Positions 14,579 through 23,749 are shown, counted from the first letter of the stretch. The stretch is 64,000 nucleotides of DNA from Chloracidobacterium sp. (GCA_016715795.1 JADJXP010000002.1:496001-560000); one strand, 5' to 3'. The notes: a model not told the origin generated them from the sequence alone. Numbers and translations are program-made.

Positions 14579-16692
14579 TGGATGCTGAGGCAAAAGGCTT
14601 GACCGCAGTAGCATCGGTGGATGCTATTCATTTGGCGAGGGATGAGAGGCTCTTCAATCGCGAACTGAGCTGGCTCGAATTCAACCGTCGAGTGCTCGGC
14701 GAGGCGCTCGATGAAACGCTGCCGGTGCTGGAGAGGGTCAAGTTCCTTTCGATCTTCTCTACCAATCTCGACGAGTTCTTTATGATCCGCGTCTCCGGGC
14801 TGATGCAGCAGCAAGCCGAGGGTGTCAGCAGGCTATCACCTGACGGGCTGACCTCGGCCGAGCAACTCAGCGCGATTCGAGAGCGGCTGCAGCCGATGCT
14901 TAGGCTTCAGGCTAAGTATCTGAGGAAGAAAGTCTTTGCTGACCTAAAGAAGGCGGGAATCAAGATCGAACGATATGAGAGCTTGACGCTATCGGAAAAG
15001 AGGCAGCTTGACGAATATTTCCGGGCGAATATCTTCCCATTGCTGACACCTCAGGCCATTGATCGCAACCAACCTTTTCCGTATGTATCAAACCTTAATC
15101 TGAACCTCGGACTCTATATCTCGGCTGATCCCTTAACCGAAACTGAAGTCATCCATACGAACGGCGGAAGGCGTCTCGTACGGATAAAAGTCCCACCGGC
15201 CGTTCCCAGGTTAATTCCGGTTGGTTCGGGTATGAGGAGATTCGTGTTGGCCGAGGACGTGGTTTCAGCGAACGTGGGTGAGCTATTTCCCGGGATGAAG
15301 GCCGGCGAGGTATTTCTCTTTCGCGTGACGCGTGACGCCGAGATCGAACTGCGGCAAGACGAGGCCGGCGATCTTCTCAGTACGCTTGAACGCGAACTGC
15401 GTCGCCGCGACGACCGCTTTCCAGTCCGCCTTGAGGTTGCCGGAGCGATGCCGGACAAGATGGTCAAACAGCTTGCAAAAGGCATTGGCGTATCCCGTAA
15501 CGATGTGGAGCGCGTCGAAGGCTTCTTCAATATCTCGGACCTGATGCAGCTTTACGACCTCGATCGTTCGGACCTGAAGGACCTACCGTTTCGGACAGTC
15601 TTTCCTCAGATGATGCAACAGCCTGAGAGTATATTTGCCATCCTCAAGCGCGGCGACATTCTGCTCCATCATCCCTACACGTCGTTCGAGGCGGTTACGG
15701 ATCTTCTCGCTGAGGCAGCAGAGGATCCAGAGGTACAAGCGATAAAGATATGCCTCTACCGCACGGGAAAGGACTCGCAAGTCGTTGATTCGCTGATCGA
15801 AGCAAGCCGCCGAGGAAAGCAAGTGACGGCGCTTGTTGAGCTTATGGCCCGGTTCGATGAGGAGAACAATATCGAGTGGGCGAGACGACTGGAAAACGCG
15901 GGCGTTCAAGTCGTCTACGGTATCAAGGGCATAAAGACGCACGGCAAGGTCCTGCTTGTGGTTCGCCGCGAACACGACGGTTTGCGGTCCTATGTACATA
16001 TCTCGACAGGTAATTACAATCGGATAACCGCCGCGACTTACACGGACGTCGGGCTCCTGACCGCAGATCGGGAGATCACCGGTGATGCCACGGAACTGTT
16101 CAACTTTCTGACGGGATACTCTCGTCCCGTGGAATGGAAGCGCCTGATCATATCACCCGTGGATCTGCGCGAATGGCTGATCTCTCTCATCCGCCGCGAG
16201 GCCCAAAACAAGCAGGACGGCCGGCCGGCGCGGATCATCATCAAGGCGAACAGCCTGACTGATGTTGAGGTCATTGAAGAGTTGTATTCGGCGTCCCAGG
16301 CCGGTGTGGACATCGACCTGGTGATCCGGGGAATTTGCTGTCTCAGGCCTGGTGTTAAGGGCATGTCCGAGAACATTCGTGTTCGTTCGATCGTCGGCCG
16401 TTTTCTCGAACACAGCAGGATATATTCATTTGCCAGTGGCGGCGAAGATAAGGTTTATATCGGCAGTTCCGACATCATGCAACGCAACTTTGACCGTCGT
16501 GTCGAGGTTCTGGTGCCCGTGCTTAACGCGGCGGCGCGACGATACCTGACGGACACGGTCCTCGACGCGTATCTCCGTGATCAGGCGAACGCATGGGCGC
16601 TCATGCCGGACGGTTCTTATGAGAGGGTTGCGGCAAACGGGTGCGGTTTCGATTCGCAGGCCTTCTTTATCGGGCGAGACACGCTGGATTAG
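14575..16692 (+). CDS. ppk1: Polyphosphate kinase 1
   Basis: Ppk1 polymerises the ATP gamma-phosphate into polyphosphate. The 705-residue protein has the N-terminal PPK_N signature (FNRELSWLEFNRRVL, FLSIFSTNLDEFFMIRV), the middle domain, and the two phospholipase-D-like C-terminal domains. The autophosphorylated His lies in IKTHGKVLLVVRR (about residue 455) and the second conserved His in FLEHSRIYSF. Length is typical. It starts 4 nt inside tsaE. The convergent downstream gene is a CYTH protein, a family of polyphosphate/triphosphate-binding enzymes. Confidence 0.96.
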   Translation: MMDAEAKGLTAVASVDAIHLARDERLFNRELSWLEFNRRVLGEALDETLPVLERVKFLSIFSTNLDEFFMIRVSGLMQQQAEGVSRLSPDGLTSAEQLSAIRERLQPMLRLQAKYLRKKVFADLKKAGIKIERYESLTLSEKRQLDEYFRANIFPLLTPQAIDRNQPFPYVSNLNLNLGLYISADPLTETEVIHTNGGRRLVRIKVPPAVPRLIPVGSGMRRFVLAEDVVSANVGELFPGMKAGEVFLFRVTRDAEIELRQDEAGDLLSTLERELRRRDDRFPVRLEVAGAMPDKMVKQLAKGIGVSRNDVERVEGFFNISDLMQLYDLDRSDLKDLPFRTVFPQMMQQPESIFAILKRGDILLHHPYTSFEAVTDLLAEAAEDPEVQAIKICLYRTGKDSQVVDSLIEASRRGKQVTALVELMARFDEENNIEWARRLENAGVQVVYGIKGIKTHGKVLLVVRREHDGLRSYVHISTGNYNRITAATYTDVGLLTADREITGDATELFNFLTGYSRPVEWKRLIISPVDLREWLISLIRREAQNKQDGRPARIIIKANSLTDVEVIEELYSASQAGVDIDLVIRGICCLRPGVKGMSENIRVRSIVGRFLEHSRIYSFASGGEDKVYIGSSDIMQRNFDRRVEVLVPVLNAAARRYLTDTVLDAYLRDQANAWALMPDGSYERVAANGCGFDSQAFFIGRDTLD

Positions 16693-17255
16693 TTGCGACG
16701 CTTCTTTTTTCGACTGAATCGAGACTCGATCACGCCGCTGCGGGTTGTCCGGCCGAATCTGAGCGTAAGCCGTGGGTAGCCGCGAGCCTCGGATTCGAGC
16801 TCGTCGGCACCGAGCAGCCTCTCCGCTCGTCTGATCTCTCTCGTCGGACCTTCGATCTCCATATAAAAACCAAATGGCAACTCGTCAAGAACTACCTCGA
16901 CCTTTCCGAGTTTCCAGGCTTTGCGTCGCTTTTCGTATACGATAGCCAATTCATACCCGAGCCTCTCGATAATGCTCTCGGTCGCTTCAAGATCTGAAAC
17001 GACCGTTTCGAACTCGATCTGGCGCTTGAGGTCGCCCGCCGCATTGACCTTTTCTTTATACGTCAAAGTGTTTCCTTCGTTGGTTTTCCGTATGCGAAGA
17101 AATGCATTTCTCTCTGCGAGATCGCCACCGCGATGCAGATAGTTCTCCTCGAAGCTCTCATAGGCGAAAACAGCCCCAAGCTCCGCAAGCCGTGCCGTAA
17201 GTTCGAAAAGCATCTTCTTGTCAATTCTGTATTTTTTTTCGATCTCGAGTGCCAT
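16689..17255 (-). CDS. CYTH-domain protein (class IV cyclase/thiamine-triphosphatase-like)
   Basis: Protein of 188 residues with the CYTH tunnel-fold signature EIEKKYRI at residues 4-11 (ExExK motif) and alternating acidic/basic strands such as FLRIRKT, LTYKEKV, QIEFETVV, VVLDELPFGFYMEIEG. Members hydrolyse or cyclise triphosphate substrates or bind polyphosphate; the substrate cannot be read from the sequence. The C terminus is unusually basic (RKKKRRN). It overlaps the ppk1 stop by 4 nt on the opposite strand; a link to polyphosphate is plausible but inferred. Confidence 0.85.
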   Translation of the reverse strand: MALEIEKKYRIDKKMLFELTARLAELGAVFAYESFEENYLHRGGDLAERNAFLRIRKTNEGNTLTYKEKVNAAGDLKRQIEFETVVSDLEATESIIERLGYELAIVYEKRRKAWKLGKVEVVLDELPFGFYMEIEGPTREIRRAERLLGADELESEARGYPRLTLRFGRTTRSGVIESRFSRKKKRRN

Positions 17256-17305
17256 GCGCGTAATTCTAAGTTTTTACATGGAGCGTCCGCAATATGTAAG
17301 CCGTC

Positions 17306-17334
17306 TTGACTAAATTGCCTGTAGAACGGATACT
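17306..17334 (+). promoter_or_regulatory. Sigma-70-type promoter for bacilliredoxin gene
   Basis: TTGACT (17306-17311), a 17-bp spacer and GATACT (17329-17334), about 40 nt before the start codon at 17374. The -10 box is only a fair match. Confidence 0.45.
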
Positions 17335-17373
17335 TGAAAAAAAGTTCAGGATTACCTGACTTCGAGAATACTT

Positions 17374-17817
17374 ATGCCATATCCAGAAATGATGATCCAC
17401 GGGATGCGGTCTGAGCTTGCTCAGCTCGGCATCGAAGAGACAAAGACGTCTGAGGCCGTGACCGACGCCGTAACCAATACCGACGGCACCGTTATGGTCG
17501 TCGTAAATTCCGTTTGCGGCTGTGCTGCCGGCGGCGTCAGGCCGGGCATCGCGATGGCCTTGCAGCATTCGGATGCAAAGCCGGATCGGTCGATCACCGT
17601 ATTTGCCGGGGCTGACATCGACGCGACTGAGACGGCTCGCGAATATTTCACCGGCTACATGCCGTCATCGCCGTCGATAGCATTCCTTAAGGGCGGCCAG
17701 CTCGTCGGGATGTTCGAGCGTCGCGATCTCGAGGGGCGTCCGCCGCAGATGATCGCCGAATCGCTAATCGAGGCTTTCAACACGCACTGCAGCAAGGCCG
17801 AGGCCGTCAACAACTAA
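17374..17817 (+). CDS. Bacilliredoxin, BrxA/BrxB family
   Basis: Cytoplasmic thiol-disulfide protein of the YphP/YqiW family, which removes bacillithiol or related thiols from oxidised proteins. The 147-residue product has the family N terminus YPEMMIHGMRSEL and the redox motif VNSVCGCAAGG (CGC, about residues 48-50), then the thioredoxin-fold remainder (FAGADIDATETAREYF, SPSIAFLKGG). The CxC active site is complete. The bacillithiol link is family knowledge; bst genes are not in the window. Confidence 0.92.
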   Translation: MPYPEMMIHGMRSELAQLGIEETKTSEAVTDAVTNTDGTVMVVVNSVCGCAAGGVRPGIAMALQHSDAKPDRSITVFAGADIDATETAREYFTGYMPSSPSIAFLKGGQLVGMFERRDLEGRPPQMIAESLIEAFNTHCSKAEAVNN

Positions 17818-17925
17818 CCTACTATTCGATTTTTACGGGGCGTGACAACTAGTTGTTGCGCCCTTTTGCCCTTAGCGGCTAGAATTGAATCAGCCCAAAA
17901 GCGTTCCGACCGGGCCGTCGCCACA

Positions 17926-18381
17926 ATGTCGATAAATCAACGAAAACACATACGCTTTTCGCTGGATATACCGGCATTTATCTACTCAAAATTTGGCGAA
18001 CGGCAGGAGACGTTGCTGCAGCAGATCTCGATCGGCGGGTGCTTTACGGGCTGGGAAGAGAATATCTACATCGGTGATGAATTCCGCATGGAAATTCAAT
18101 TGCCGAATGGCAATTATCTGCCTCTCCACTGCAAGGCGCTCTATCGCTTTGAGCACACCGGCATCGGTATCAAGTTCCTCGACATCAGCGAGTTTGAACA
18201 GGAACTCATTTCAAAGATCATTGCCCACAAACTCGACGAAGAGGGCGTTCCGCTTCAGGTCGATCCGTTCGAACTGCCGCCGACCTTCGTCGCCGACGAC
18301 CCGAGCCCGCGGATCAGTGACATTCGCCAGGTCCGCGACGCGATGCTCGCGAAGATCATGGCGGCGGATGACGGTGTCTAA
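17926..18381 (+). CDS. PilZ-domain protein
   Basis: Protein of 151 residues. The N terminus shows the PilZ c-di-GMP-binding pattern: RKHIRFSLDIPAFI (RxxxR-like loop), then ISIGGCF (D/NxSxxG-like, here I-S-I-G-G) and LHCKALYRFEHTGIGIKFLDIS. The acidic first residue of the usual DxSxxG motif is not obvious, so ligand binding is uncertain. The open frame begins at 17842, but the ATG at 17926 starts the domain cleanly. A stand-alone PilZ protein fits a role in motility or exopolysaccharide control; this is inference. Confidence 0.8.
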   Translation: MSINQRKHIRFSLDIPAFIYSKFGERQETLLQQISIGGCFTGWEENIYIGDEFRMEIQLPNGNYLPLHCKALYRFEHTGIGIKFLDISEFEQELISKIIAHKLDEEGVPLQVDPFELPPTFVADDPSPRISDIRQVRDAMLAKIMAADDGV

Positions 18382-18390
18382 GTCGAAGAA

Positions 18391-18439
18391 TTAGCCACGA
18401 ATGCACGAATGAAGATCTTATTCGTGCATTCGTGGCTAA
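18391..18439. repeat. Perfect 20-bp palindrome at the PilZ gene/radA junction
   Basis: TTAGCCACGAATGCACGAAT (18391-18410) and its exact inverse (18420-18439) enclose a 9-base loop. Each arm contains a CACGAATG direct repeat. The right arm supplies the TAG stop codon of radA (18436-18438). The same 18-mer recurs at 46357-46400 with the arms in the opposite order. Confidence 0.9.
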
Positions 18440-19803
18440 AATAACTCGTCCAACGCCTGCTCTAAGTTCTTTACACCGACCACACGCATTCCTAGGAGCT
18501 TTTCGAGACCTTTCTTGTTGGACTCAGGCAGTATTAGCTTCTTAAAGCCCAAGGTTTGTGTCTCGCGAGCGCGGGCTTGGGCCTGTAGGACGCCGCGGAC
18601 CTCGCCGGTCAGGCCGACCTCGCCGAAAACGGCGGTTTCGGGTGGTATTTGCAGATTTCGATAGCTCGAGGCGATGGCTGCGATGACACCGAGGTCGGCG
18701 GCCGGCTCGTCGATCTCCATGCCGCCGGCGATGTTGACGAAAACGTCGTCGCCGGCTAATTGAAAGCCCAAACGCTTTTCCAAAACCGCGATCAGCAGCG
18801 CCACGCGATTCTGGTCAAAGCCCTGTGTCATCCGCCGCCCTGACCCAAATTTTGTCCCGCTCACAAGCGCCTGCACCTCGACGAGCATCGGCCGCGTGCC
18901 CTCCATGCAGACGGTGACGACGGAGCCGGTAGCGTTCTCAGGCCGCTCCTGCAGGAACAACTCCGACGGATTGCCTACGGCGACCAGTCCGGCATTCGTC
19001 ATCTCAAAAACGCCGATCTCATTGGCCGCGCCAAAGCGGTTCTTGGTCGCGCGGATGATGCGGTGATTGTGGTGCCGGTCGCCTTCGAAGTAGAGCACCG
19101 TATCGACAATGTGCTCAAGCGTTTTTGGCCCGGCGATCGAGCCTTCTTTTGTCACATGCCCGGTGAGAAAGACGGGCGTCGCCGTTCGCTTGGCAAACTG
19201 CATAAATTGCGCCGCGACCTCACGCACCTGCGAGACGCTGCGGGGGGCCGATTCGATCTGATCGCTGAACACGGTCTGTATCGAATCGACGATGACAAAG
19301 TCCGGCTTCATCCGATCTGTCTCAGCAAGGATGCCTTGTAGATTGGTTTCGGGGAGCAGGAAGAGATTCTCGGCCTCGACGCCGAGGCGTTCGCCGCGCA
19401 TCTTGATCTGTCGTTCGGATTCCTCGCCGGACACATAGAGCACCTTTGTGCCGTTGCGGCCGAGCTTATCGGCCATTTGAATGACGATCGTGGATTTGCC
19501 GATGCCCGGAGCTCCGCCGATCAGTACGAGCGAGCCCGCAACAATGCCGCCGCCAAGCACCCGATCCATCTCGTCTATGCCCGATGTTGTGCGGCTGTCG
19601 TCCTGCGATTCGATAGCTCCGTAAGCCACCGGTGACGAACTCGGATAGACCGCTCGCCCGCCGCTCGAAGCTTGTGCCGACGCACGGAACCTTTCTTCAA
19701 CCAGCGTGTTCCATTCACCGCAGTCGGGACACTGCCCCAGCCACTTACGCGACTGCGAACCGCAGCTCTGGCAGACATACACGCTCGCCGGTTGCTTTGC
19801 CAT
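18436..19803 (-). CDS. radA: DNA repair protein RadA
   Basis: RadA (Sms) is a RecA-like DnaB-type helicase that promotes branch migration during recombination. The 455-residue protein has the N-terminal zinc finger (CQSCGSQSRKWLGQCPDCGEW), Walker A GGAPGIGKST (about residue 96), the RadA-specific KNRFG motif and a C-terminal Lon-like domain (GGMEIDEPAADLGVIAAI, GEVGLTGEVRGV). All key motifs are intact. Its stop codon lies inside a palindromic repeat arm. Confidence 0.96.
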   Translation of the reverse strand: MAKQPASVYVCQSCGSQSRKWLGQCPDCGEWNTLVEERFRASAQASSGGRAVYPSSSPVAYGAIESQDDSRTTSGIDEMDRVLGGGIVAGSLVLIGGAPGIGKSTIVIQMADKLGRNGTKVLYVSGEESERQIKMRGERLGVEAENLFLLPETNLQGILAETDRMKPDFVIVDSIQTVFSDQIESAPRSVSQVREVAAQFMQFAKRTATPVFLTGHVTKEGSIAGPKTLEHIVDTVLYFEGDRHHNHRIIRATKNRFGAANEIGVFEMTNAGLVAVGNPSELFLQERPENATGSVVTVCMEGTRPMLVEVQALVSGTKFGSGRRMTQGFDQNRVALLIAVLEKRLGFQLAGDDVFVNIAGGMEIDEPAADLGVIAAIASSYRNLQIPPETAVFGEVGLTGEVRGVLQAQARARETQTLGFKKLILPESNKKGLEKLLGMRVVGVKNLEQALDELF

Positions 19804-19878
19804 GCTGTGAGGATAGCACTGCTATGCGAATCGCCGAAAATGACCGATCTCCAAAGTCCGCCATGCTCGAAATGGGTC

Positions 19879-19907
19879 TTGCAATCGATCTCGACTGGGT
19901 ATATAGT
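19879..19907 (+). promoter_or_regulatory. Strong sigma-70-type promoter of the secreted-protein unit
   Basis: TTGCAA (19879-19884), exactly 17 bp, then TATAGT (19902-19907). Transcription would begin near 19914, giving a 5' leader of about 120 nt before the start codon at 20036. Confidence 0.65.
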
Positions 19908-19990
19908 GTTGGCGCAGAAGACATGGGGTGTCTATTGTTTCGTTCCCACGGACCTTAGCGAGAGATCCTGCCGGACGAGTTTTCCCAAAC

Positions 19991-20011
19991 CTCGAATGCT
20001 CAACATTCGAG
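19991..20011 (+). promoter_or_regulatory. Leader hairpin before Shine-Dalgarno
   Basis: CTCGAATG-CTCAA-CATTCGAG forms an 8-bp perfect stem, followed by a run of A residues and the Shine-Dalgarno AGGAG at about 20022. There is no T-run on the coding strand, so it is not a terminator for this gene. A role in RNA stability or translation is inferred. Confidence 0.5.
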
Positions 20012-20045
20012 CCACAAAAAAAGGAGTCTAAAACCATGAAAAAAC

Positions 20046-20798
20046 ATGCCCCCCCCCCCGATTCTCTGGATCGGTATTCTGATCTTAGCCCTTCTCACAA
20101 TCGGGGTGTCCAGCACTAACGCCCAGATCGGCAATTTAGGCATCTACGGCAGAGTGCCAGACGCACACGCAGAAGACATTGCGTATGTATATTTGGTGAG
20201 CCACCCGGCATGGGATGGTTCTCCGGATCATTTTCGACCGGTCAACGGGCTGGGCAACTTCAATCTCTATTACACGCCAGACGGAACTGATTTTATCCCA
20301 TCGAGCAGCTACCGAGTGTGGTATTTCGGAAAGGATAAGACGACAACGTACGGATATGACGATGTCGCATATACAGCAAACTCTGGCAACACCAACGGTT
20401 ATCAGATTCGGGCATTCAACAATCCGCCGTCTTGGCCGGTAGGTGTGCATGGCGTCGTTTTAGCCAAAATACCCGGTCAGGGCGGGACGACAACGGCACA
20501 TACGAATGCGACGATATCGCTTGCCGGGATTCCCGGATTCTACTTTTACAAAGCGAAAACAAATGGGAACGGTTACGCTTCAGTCTACTATAACAGCGTG
20601 AATTCAAGTGAGTTCCTGCCTTATTCGGAAGTTTATGATCTAAAGATCTCAGGCACTCTCACTTTTGGAGAACTCGAATGTGATTATCTGTTCTACGATG
20701 ATGACGCTGTAATTTGGACTCCCCCTGAGGGCTATGTATACCAGTATGATCTTGGCACCATCACGCTCCAGTCGGAAGATCCCGGTTGTGCCCCATGA
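20046..20798 (+). CDS. Secreted protein of unknown function, translation start across a C11 tract
   Basis: The intact frame encodes 250 residues: hydrophobic signal segment ILWIGILILALLTIGV ending near TNA-QIG, then a beta-rich extracellular domain (GIYGRVPDAHAEDIAYVYLVSH, several aromatic-rich strands) with no family I recognise. The frame starts at a weakly placed ATG (20046). The better start, ATG at 20036 preceded by AGGAG at 9 nt, encodes a typical basic n-region (MKKHAPPP) but is out of frame by one base because of a run of 11 C (20049-20059); as sequenced it ends after 27 codons at 20119. One C fewer would fuse the two perfectly. The stop overlaps the next gene by 4 nt. Confidence 0.7.
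   Translation: MPPPPILWIGILILALLTIGVSSTNAQIGNLGIYGRVPDAHAEDIAYVYLVSHPAWDGSPDHFRPVNGLGNFNLYYTPDGTDFIPSSSYRVWYFGKDKTTTYGYDDVAYTANSGNTNGYQIRAFNNPPSWPVGVHGVVLAKIPGQGGTTTAHTNATISLAGIPGFYFYKAKTNGNGYASVYYNSVNSSEFLPYSEVYDLKISGTLTFGELECDYLFYDDDAVIWTPPEGYVYQYDLGTITLQSEDPGCAP
20049..20059 (+). repeat. Homopolymer C11 tract, candidate contingency locus
   Basis: Eleven consecutive C residues lie between the ribosome-bound start codon (20036) and the signal-peptide core. C10 or C13 would join the frames; C11 does not. This is the longest homopolymer I noticed in the window. Confidence 0.85.
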
Positions 20799-23746
20799 AG
20801 ATGGATGTTGGTTCGTCACAGTGCTGGAAGGTGTTTGCACGGCTAGCGGCGAGATGTCGCTTTGGTAGCGTAGGTTTCGTTTGGCTCAGTATCGGCGTAA
20901 TTGGGGCCATGGGGTTTGCCCCTGCTTTTGTTGGCAATCGAGTACTCCGGATCATACCGCCAATAAGTCAACGACTGTCGGGTACCGTATACAAATGGCA
21001 GTCGAACACCGTGGCTGACTGGCAACAGCCTTCAAGTTGGGTGCCGGCACGAACAAGTCCGGCGCCCACGGACATTCTTGTTTTTAGTGTTGGCGGGCCA
21101 ACGACCGCGACGAACGTCCCCACGCAATTCATCGGTCAGTTACTCGTGTTAGAGAACACTACCCTAAATCTACGGTCTAAGGAGCCAGTAGACCTGACTA
21201 TCCTCGGCGACGACGGAATTGATCTGGACGTCGAGTTCAATTCCACTATTAATTTCAGTGGGGAGAACGCGATAAGGGCGAATCTCGGCAGCGGTGCCGT
21301 TGCGGCCATCGACGGTTCCGTTCTGTTCTCGTCTACCGGAACCGCTGCTCACAAGCTGACGGCTGTGGATACAGAAGCTGTGGTTTTTGGCGATGGTTCG
21401 ATATTCACTGCCGGACAGGGTTTTTCCGGCAATGCGTTCGGGACAACCCACTTGAAGTCCGTCGTTTTCGCTTCTGGTTCTACTTACATATGCTTTGCCG
21501 GCAGCGATCCCTTCGGAGCGGCTGAACCTGATTCCGTGGTCGTCTTTGAACGTGGAAGCCTCTTCAGTTTGCGGGGCGAGGCGGTAGGTGCCTCTTTTTT
21601 TTCGGGGCGGACATATGCGAATTTTGAACTCGATTATCCAGGTGGCGACCCATTTATCGAAGGGTCCAGTCCTTTGACTATTGATGATCTGACTCTAACC
21701 GCCGGTCAGTTACACCTCTGGGTGACAGGCACCGGCCATTCAATACGCGGGGATATCCTGGTCCAGCCCGGCGCTCGCCTGGATATGCAGTCCACTTTTC
21801 TTGGACACACTATTAACGTGAACGGCAGCGCTCCACAAACCATTACTATTTTGGGGGGCGTCTCTAGGAACCCAGGCAACACCGTCGCCTTTGACAACCC
21901 GTCCGGTGTTTCCGTTACGACCTTCTTTGGTGCCGGGAATCTCGAATTTGTTAGCGGTGTTGTTACCGTTACTAATCCGACTGGTTTTCTTAGGGTCAGC
22001 GGAACCGTATCCCGAGACAATGGCTACATTGACGGGTTGCTATCGCGCGAAGTTGGAACACCCGGAACCTATAGATTCGATGTCGGAACGAAGAACGGGT
22101 ATTCACCTCTAACGGTGGAGGTAACGGCTGCTGGAGACCCCTCTGCGGGGTTAAATGTAAAGGCGGTCGGGCAGGCTCATCCGAACTTGTTGGATCCGTC
22201 ACGAGCACTCACTAGGTACTGGCAGGTGACTGGTTTTCCAAATATTCAAGCGAATCTCATGTTTACGTATCTTGACCCGTTGGATATTCCGGCAACAGCT
22301 AATGAATCTGCATTTGCAATCCAAAAGTATAATACCGGGTTTACCCAGCCGACAGGTGTTATCGATACCAATGCGAACACATTCTATATAAACAACGTAG
22401 TCCTGCCCCAGCTAGAGACTACTGACTGGACGCTTGCCGAGCCGGGGGCCGTTGGCGGGGCCACACCGACACCGACACCGACACCCACGCCGACGCCGAT
22501 ACCGGAATTTGATCTGACCATAGCTCAGGCAGATGCACCCGATCCGGTGGTCGTCGGTGGCGAGCTCACCTATACGCTTACGCCCAGCATTCTCCCGACC
22601 GCTCTTGGCGGGACGGCAAGCCCGGTTGTTCGCTTCAACTTCCCAGTCGGAGTGCCGGTAGCATTTGTTAGTGCCAACGGGACGAATGGCTACTCATGGG
22701 CCGTCGACTCGACAGGTATCAGCTTCTCAGGCGGGGTGATCTCGACCAGCGGAACGAATCCCGGAACTGCGACGTTGAGCATCGTGCTTAGGCCCCTGTC
22801 TCCCGGTGTCGTGACCAGCTACGGAGGTAATGTCGTCATCGATCCGGGCAACCTCATTTTTGAGAGCAATGAATCGAATAACACAGCCCAGACGGTCCAA
22901 ACGTTCGTGCGCTCTGCCTTGTTCGACTACGACGGCGACGGCAAGACGGATTATTCGGTCTTTAGGCCGGCCGATGGTGCGTGGTATCTGCAAAGGAGCA
23001 CGGCCGGGTTTCAGGGGCTGCAGTTCGGGGCAGATGGCGATAAGCTGACGCCGGCGGATTACGATGGTGACGGTAAGACGGATATTGCGATATATCGGCC
23101 TTCGACGGGATTGTGGTATATCCTGAACAGCTCGAATGGGACCGTTTCGTATCCGGTGTTTGGCGTGGCCGAGGATTTGCCGGCTCCGGGGGACTATGAT
23201 GGGGACGGGAAGGCAGATCTGACGGTGTTCAGGCCAAGTCAGGGGACTTGGTATCGGACGAATTCGTCTAATGGGACGACCTTCGGGATGCAGTTCGGGG
23301 CCAATGGCGATGTGCCGACGGTCGGCGACTTTGATGGGGACGGAAAGAACGACCTTGGCATCTTCCGCCCGTCCGTCGGCGACTGGTACAACATCCGCAG
23401 CTCGAACGGTTCTGTGTTTGGCGAGAGATTTGGCCAGACCGGTGATCGTATCGCACCGGCTGACTATGACGGCGACGGGAAAACCGACATCGCCATCTAC
23501 CGCCCATCAACGGGCCTTTGGGTGGTGAGGAATTCGGCGACGGCGACGTATTCGTACGAGGTCTTCGGGGCCCCGGCGGACATTCCGATCGCCGCCGATT
23601 ACGATGGCGACGGCAAAGCCGACATCGGCGTGTGGCGGCCGTCGGATGGGACTTGGTACATCAAACGTTCGTCAAATTCGCAATTCATCGTCTTCCCGTG
23701 GGGCCAGAATGGCGACAAGCCGACACCGTCTGCCTACGGCAATTGA
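20795..23746 (+). CDS. Secreted protein with PT linker and six FG-GAP/VCBS repeats
   Basis: About 983 residues. The ATG at 20795 overlaps the previous stop (ATGA). The N terminus has an unusually long basic stretch before a hydrophobic segment (FVWLSIGVIGAMGFAPAF). Residues about 65-540 form an all-beta, repeat-like region of the passenger/solenoid type. A short PT linker (nt 22461-22501) leads to a CARDB-like beta-sandwich (about 571-706, DLTIAQADAPDPVVVGGELTYT, ending SNESNNTAQTV). The C terminus (708-982) holds six repeats of about 46 residues, each with a calcium-loop-like DxDGDGKxD followed by an IYRP/VFRP motif. This architecture is common in Blastocatellia. Likely surface-exposed; function unknown. 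Confidence 0.85.
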   Translation: MKMDVGSSQCWKVFARLAARCRFGSVGFVWLSIGVIGAMGFAPAFVGNRVLRIIPPISQRLSGTVYKWQSNTVADWQQPSSWVPARTSPAPTDILVFSVGGPTTATNVPTQFIGQLLVLENTTLNLRSKEPVDLTILGDDGIDLDVEFNSTINFSGENAIRANLGSGAVAAIDGSVLFSSTGTAAHKLTAVDTEAVVFGDGSIFTAGQGFSGNAFGTTHLKSVVFASGSTYICFAGSDPFGAAEPDSVVVFERGSLFSLRGEAVGASFFSGRTYANFELDYPGGDPFIEGSSPLTIDDLTLTAGQLHLWVTGTGHSIRGDILVQPGARLDMQSTFLGHTINVNGSAPQTITILGGVSRNPGNTVAFDNPSGVSVTTFFGAGNLEFVSGVVTVTNPTGFLRVSGTVSRDNGYIDGLLSREVGTPGTYRFDVGTKNGYSPLTVEVTAAGDPSAGLNVKAVGQAHPNLLDPSRALTRYWQVTGFPNIQANLMFTYLDPLDIPATANESAFAIQKYNTGFTQPTGVIDTNANTFYINNVVLPQLETTDWTLAEPGAVGGATPTPTPTPTPTPIPEFDLTIAQADAPDPVVVGGELTYTLTPSILPTALGGTASPVVRFNFPVGVPVAFVSANGTNGYSWAVDSTGISFSGGVISTSGTNPGTATLSIVLRPLSPGVVTSYGGNVVIDPGNLIFESNESNNTAQTVQTFVRSALFDYDGDGKTDYSVFRPADGAWYLQRSTAGFQGLQFGADGDKLTPADYDGDGKTDIAIYRPSTGLWYILNSSNGTVSYPVFGVAEDLPAPGDYDGDGKADLTVFRPSQGTWYRTNSSNGTTFGMQFGANGDVPTVGDFDGDGKNDLGIFRPSVGDWYNIRSSNGSVFGERFGQTGDRIAPADYDGDGKTDIAIYRPSTGLWVVRNSATATYSYEVFGAPADIPIAADYDGDGKADIGVWRPSDGTWYIKRSSNSQFIVFPWGQNGDKPTPSAYGN
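22461..22501 (+). repeat. Short hexanucleotide repeat encoding a PT linker
   Basis: CCGACA/CCCACG units encode six to seven Pro-Thr pairs between the beta-solenoid and the CARDB-like domain. Confidence 0.85.
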
Positions 23747-23749
23747 TTG

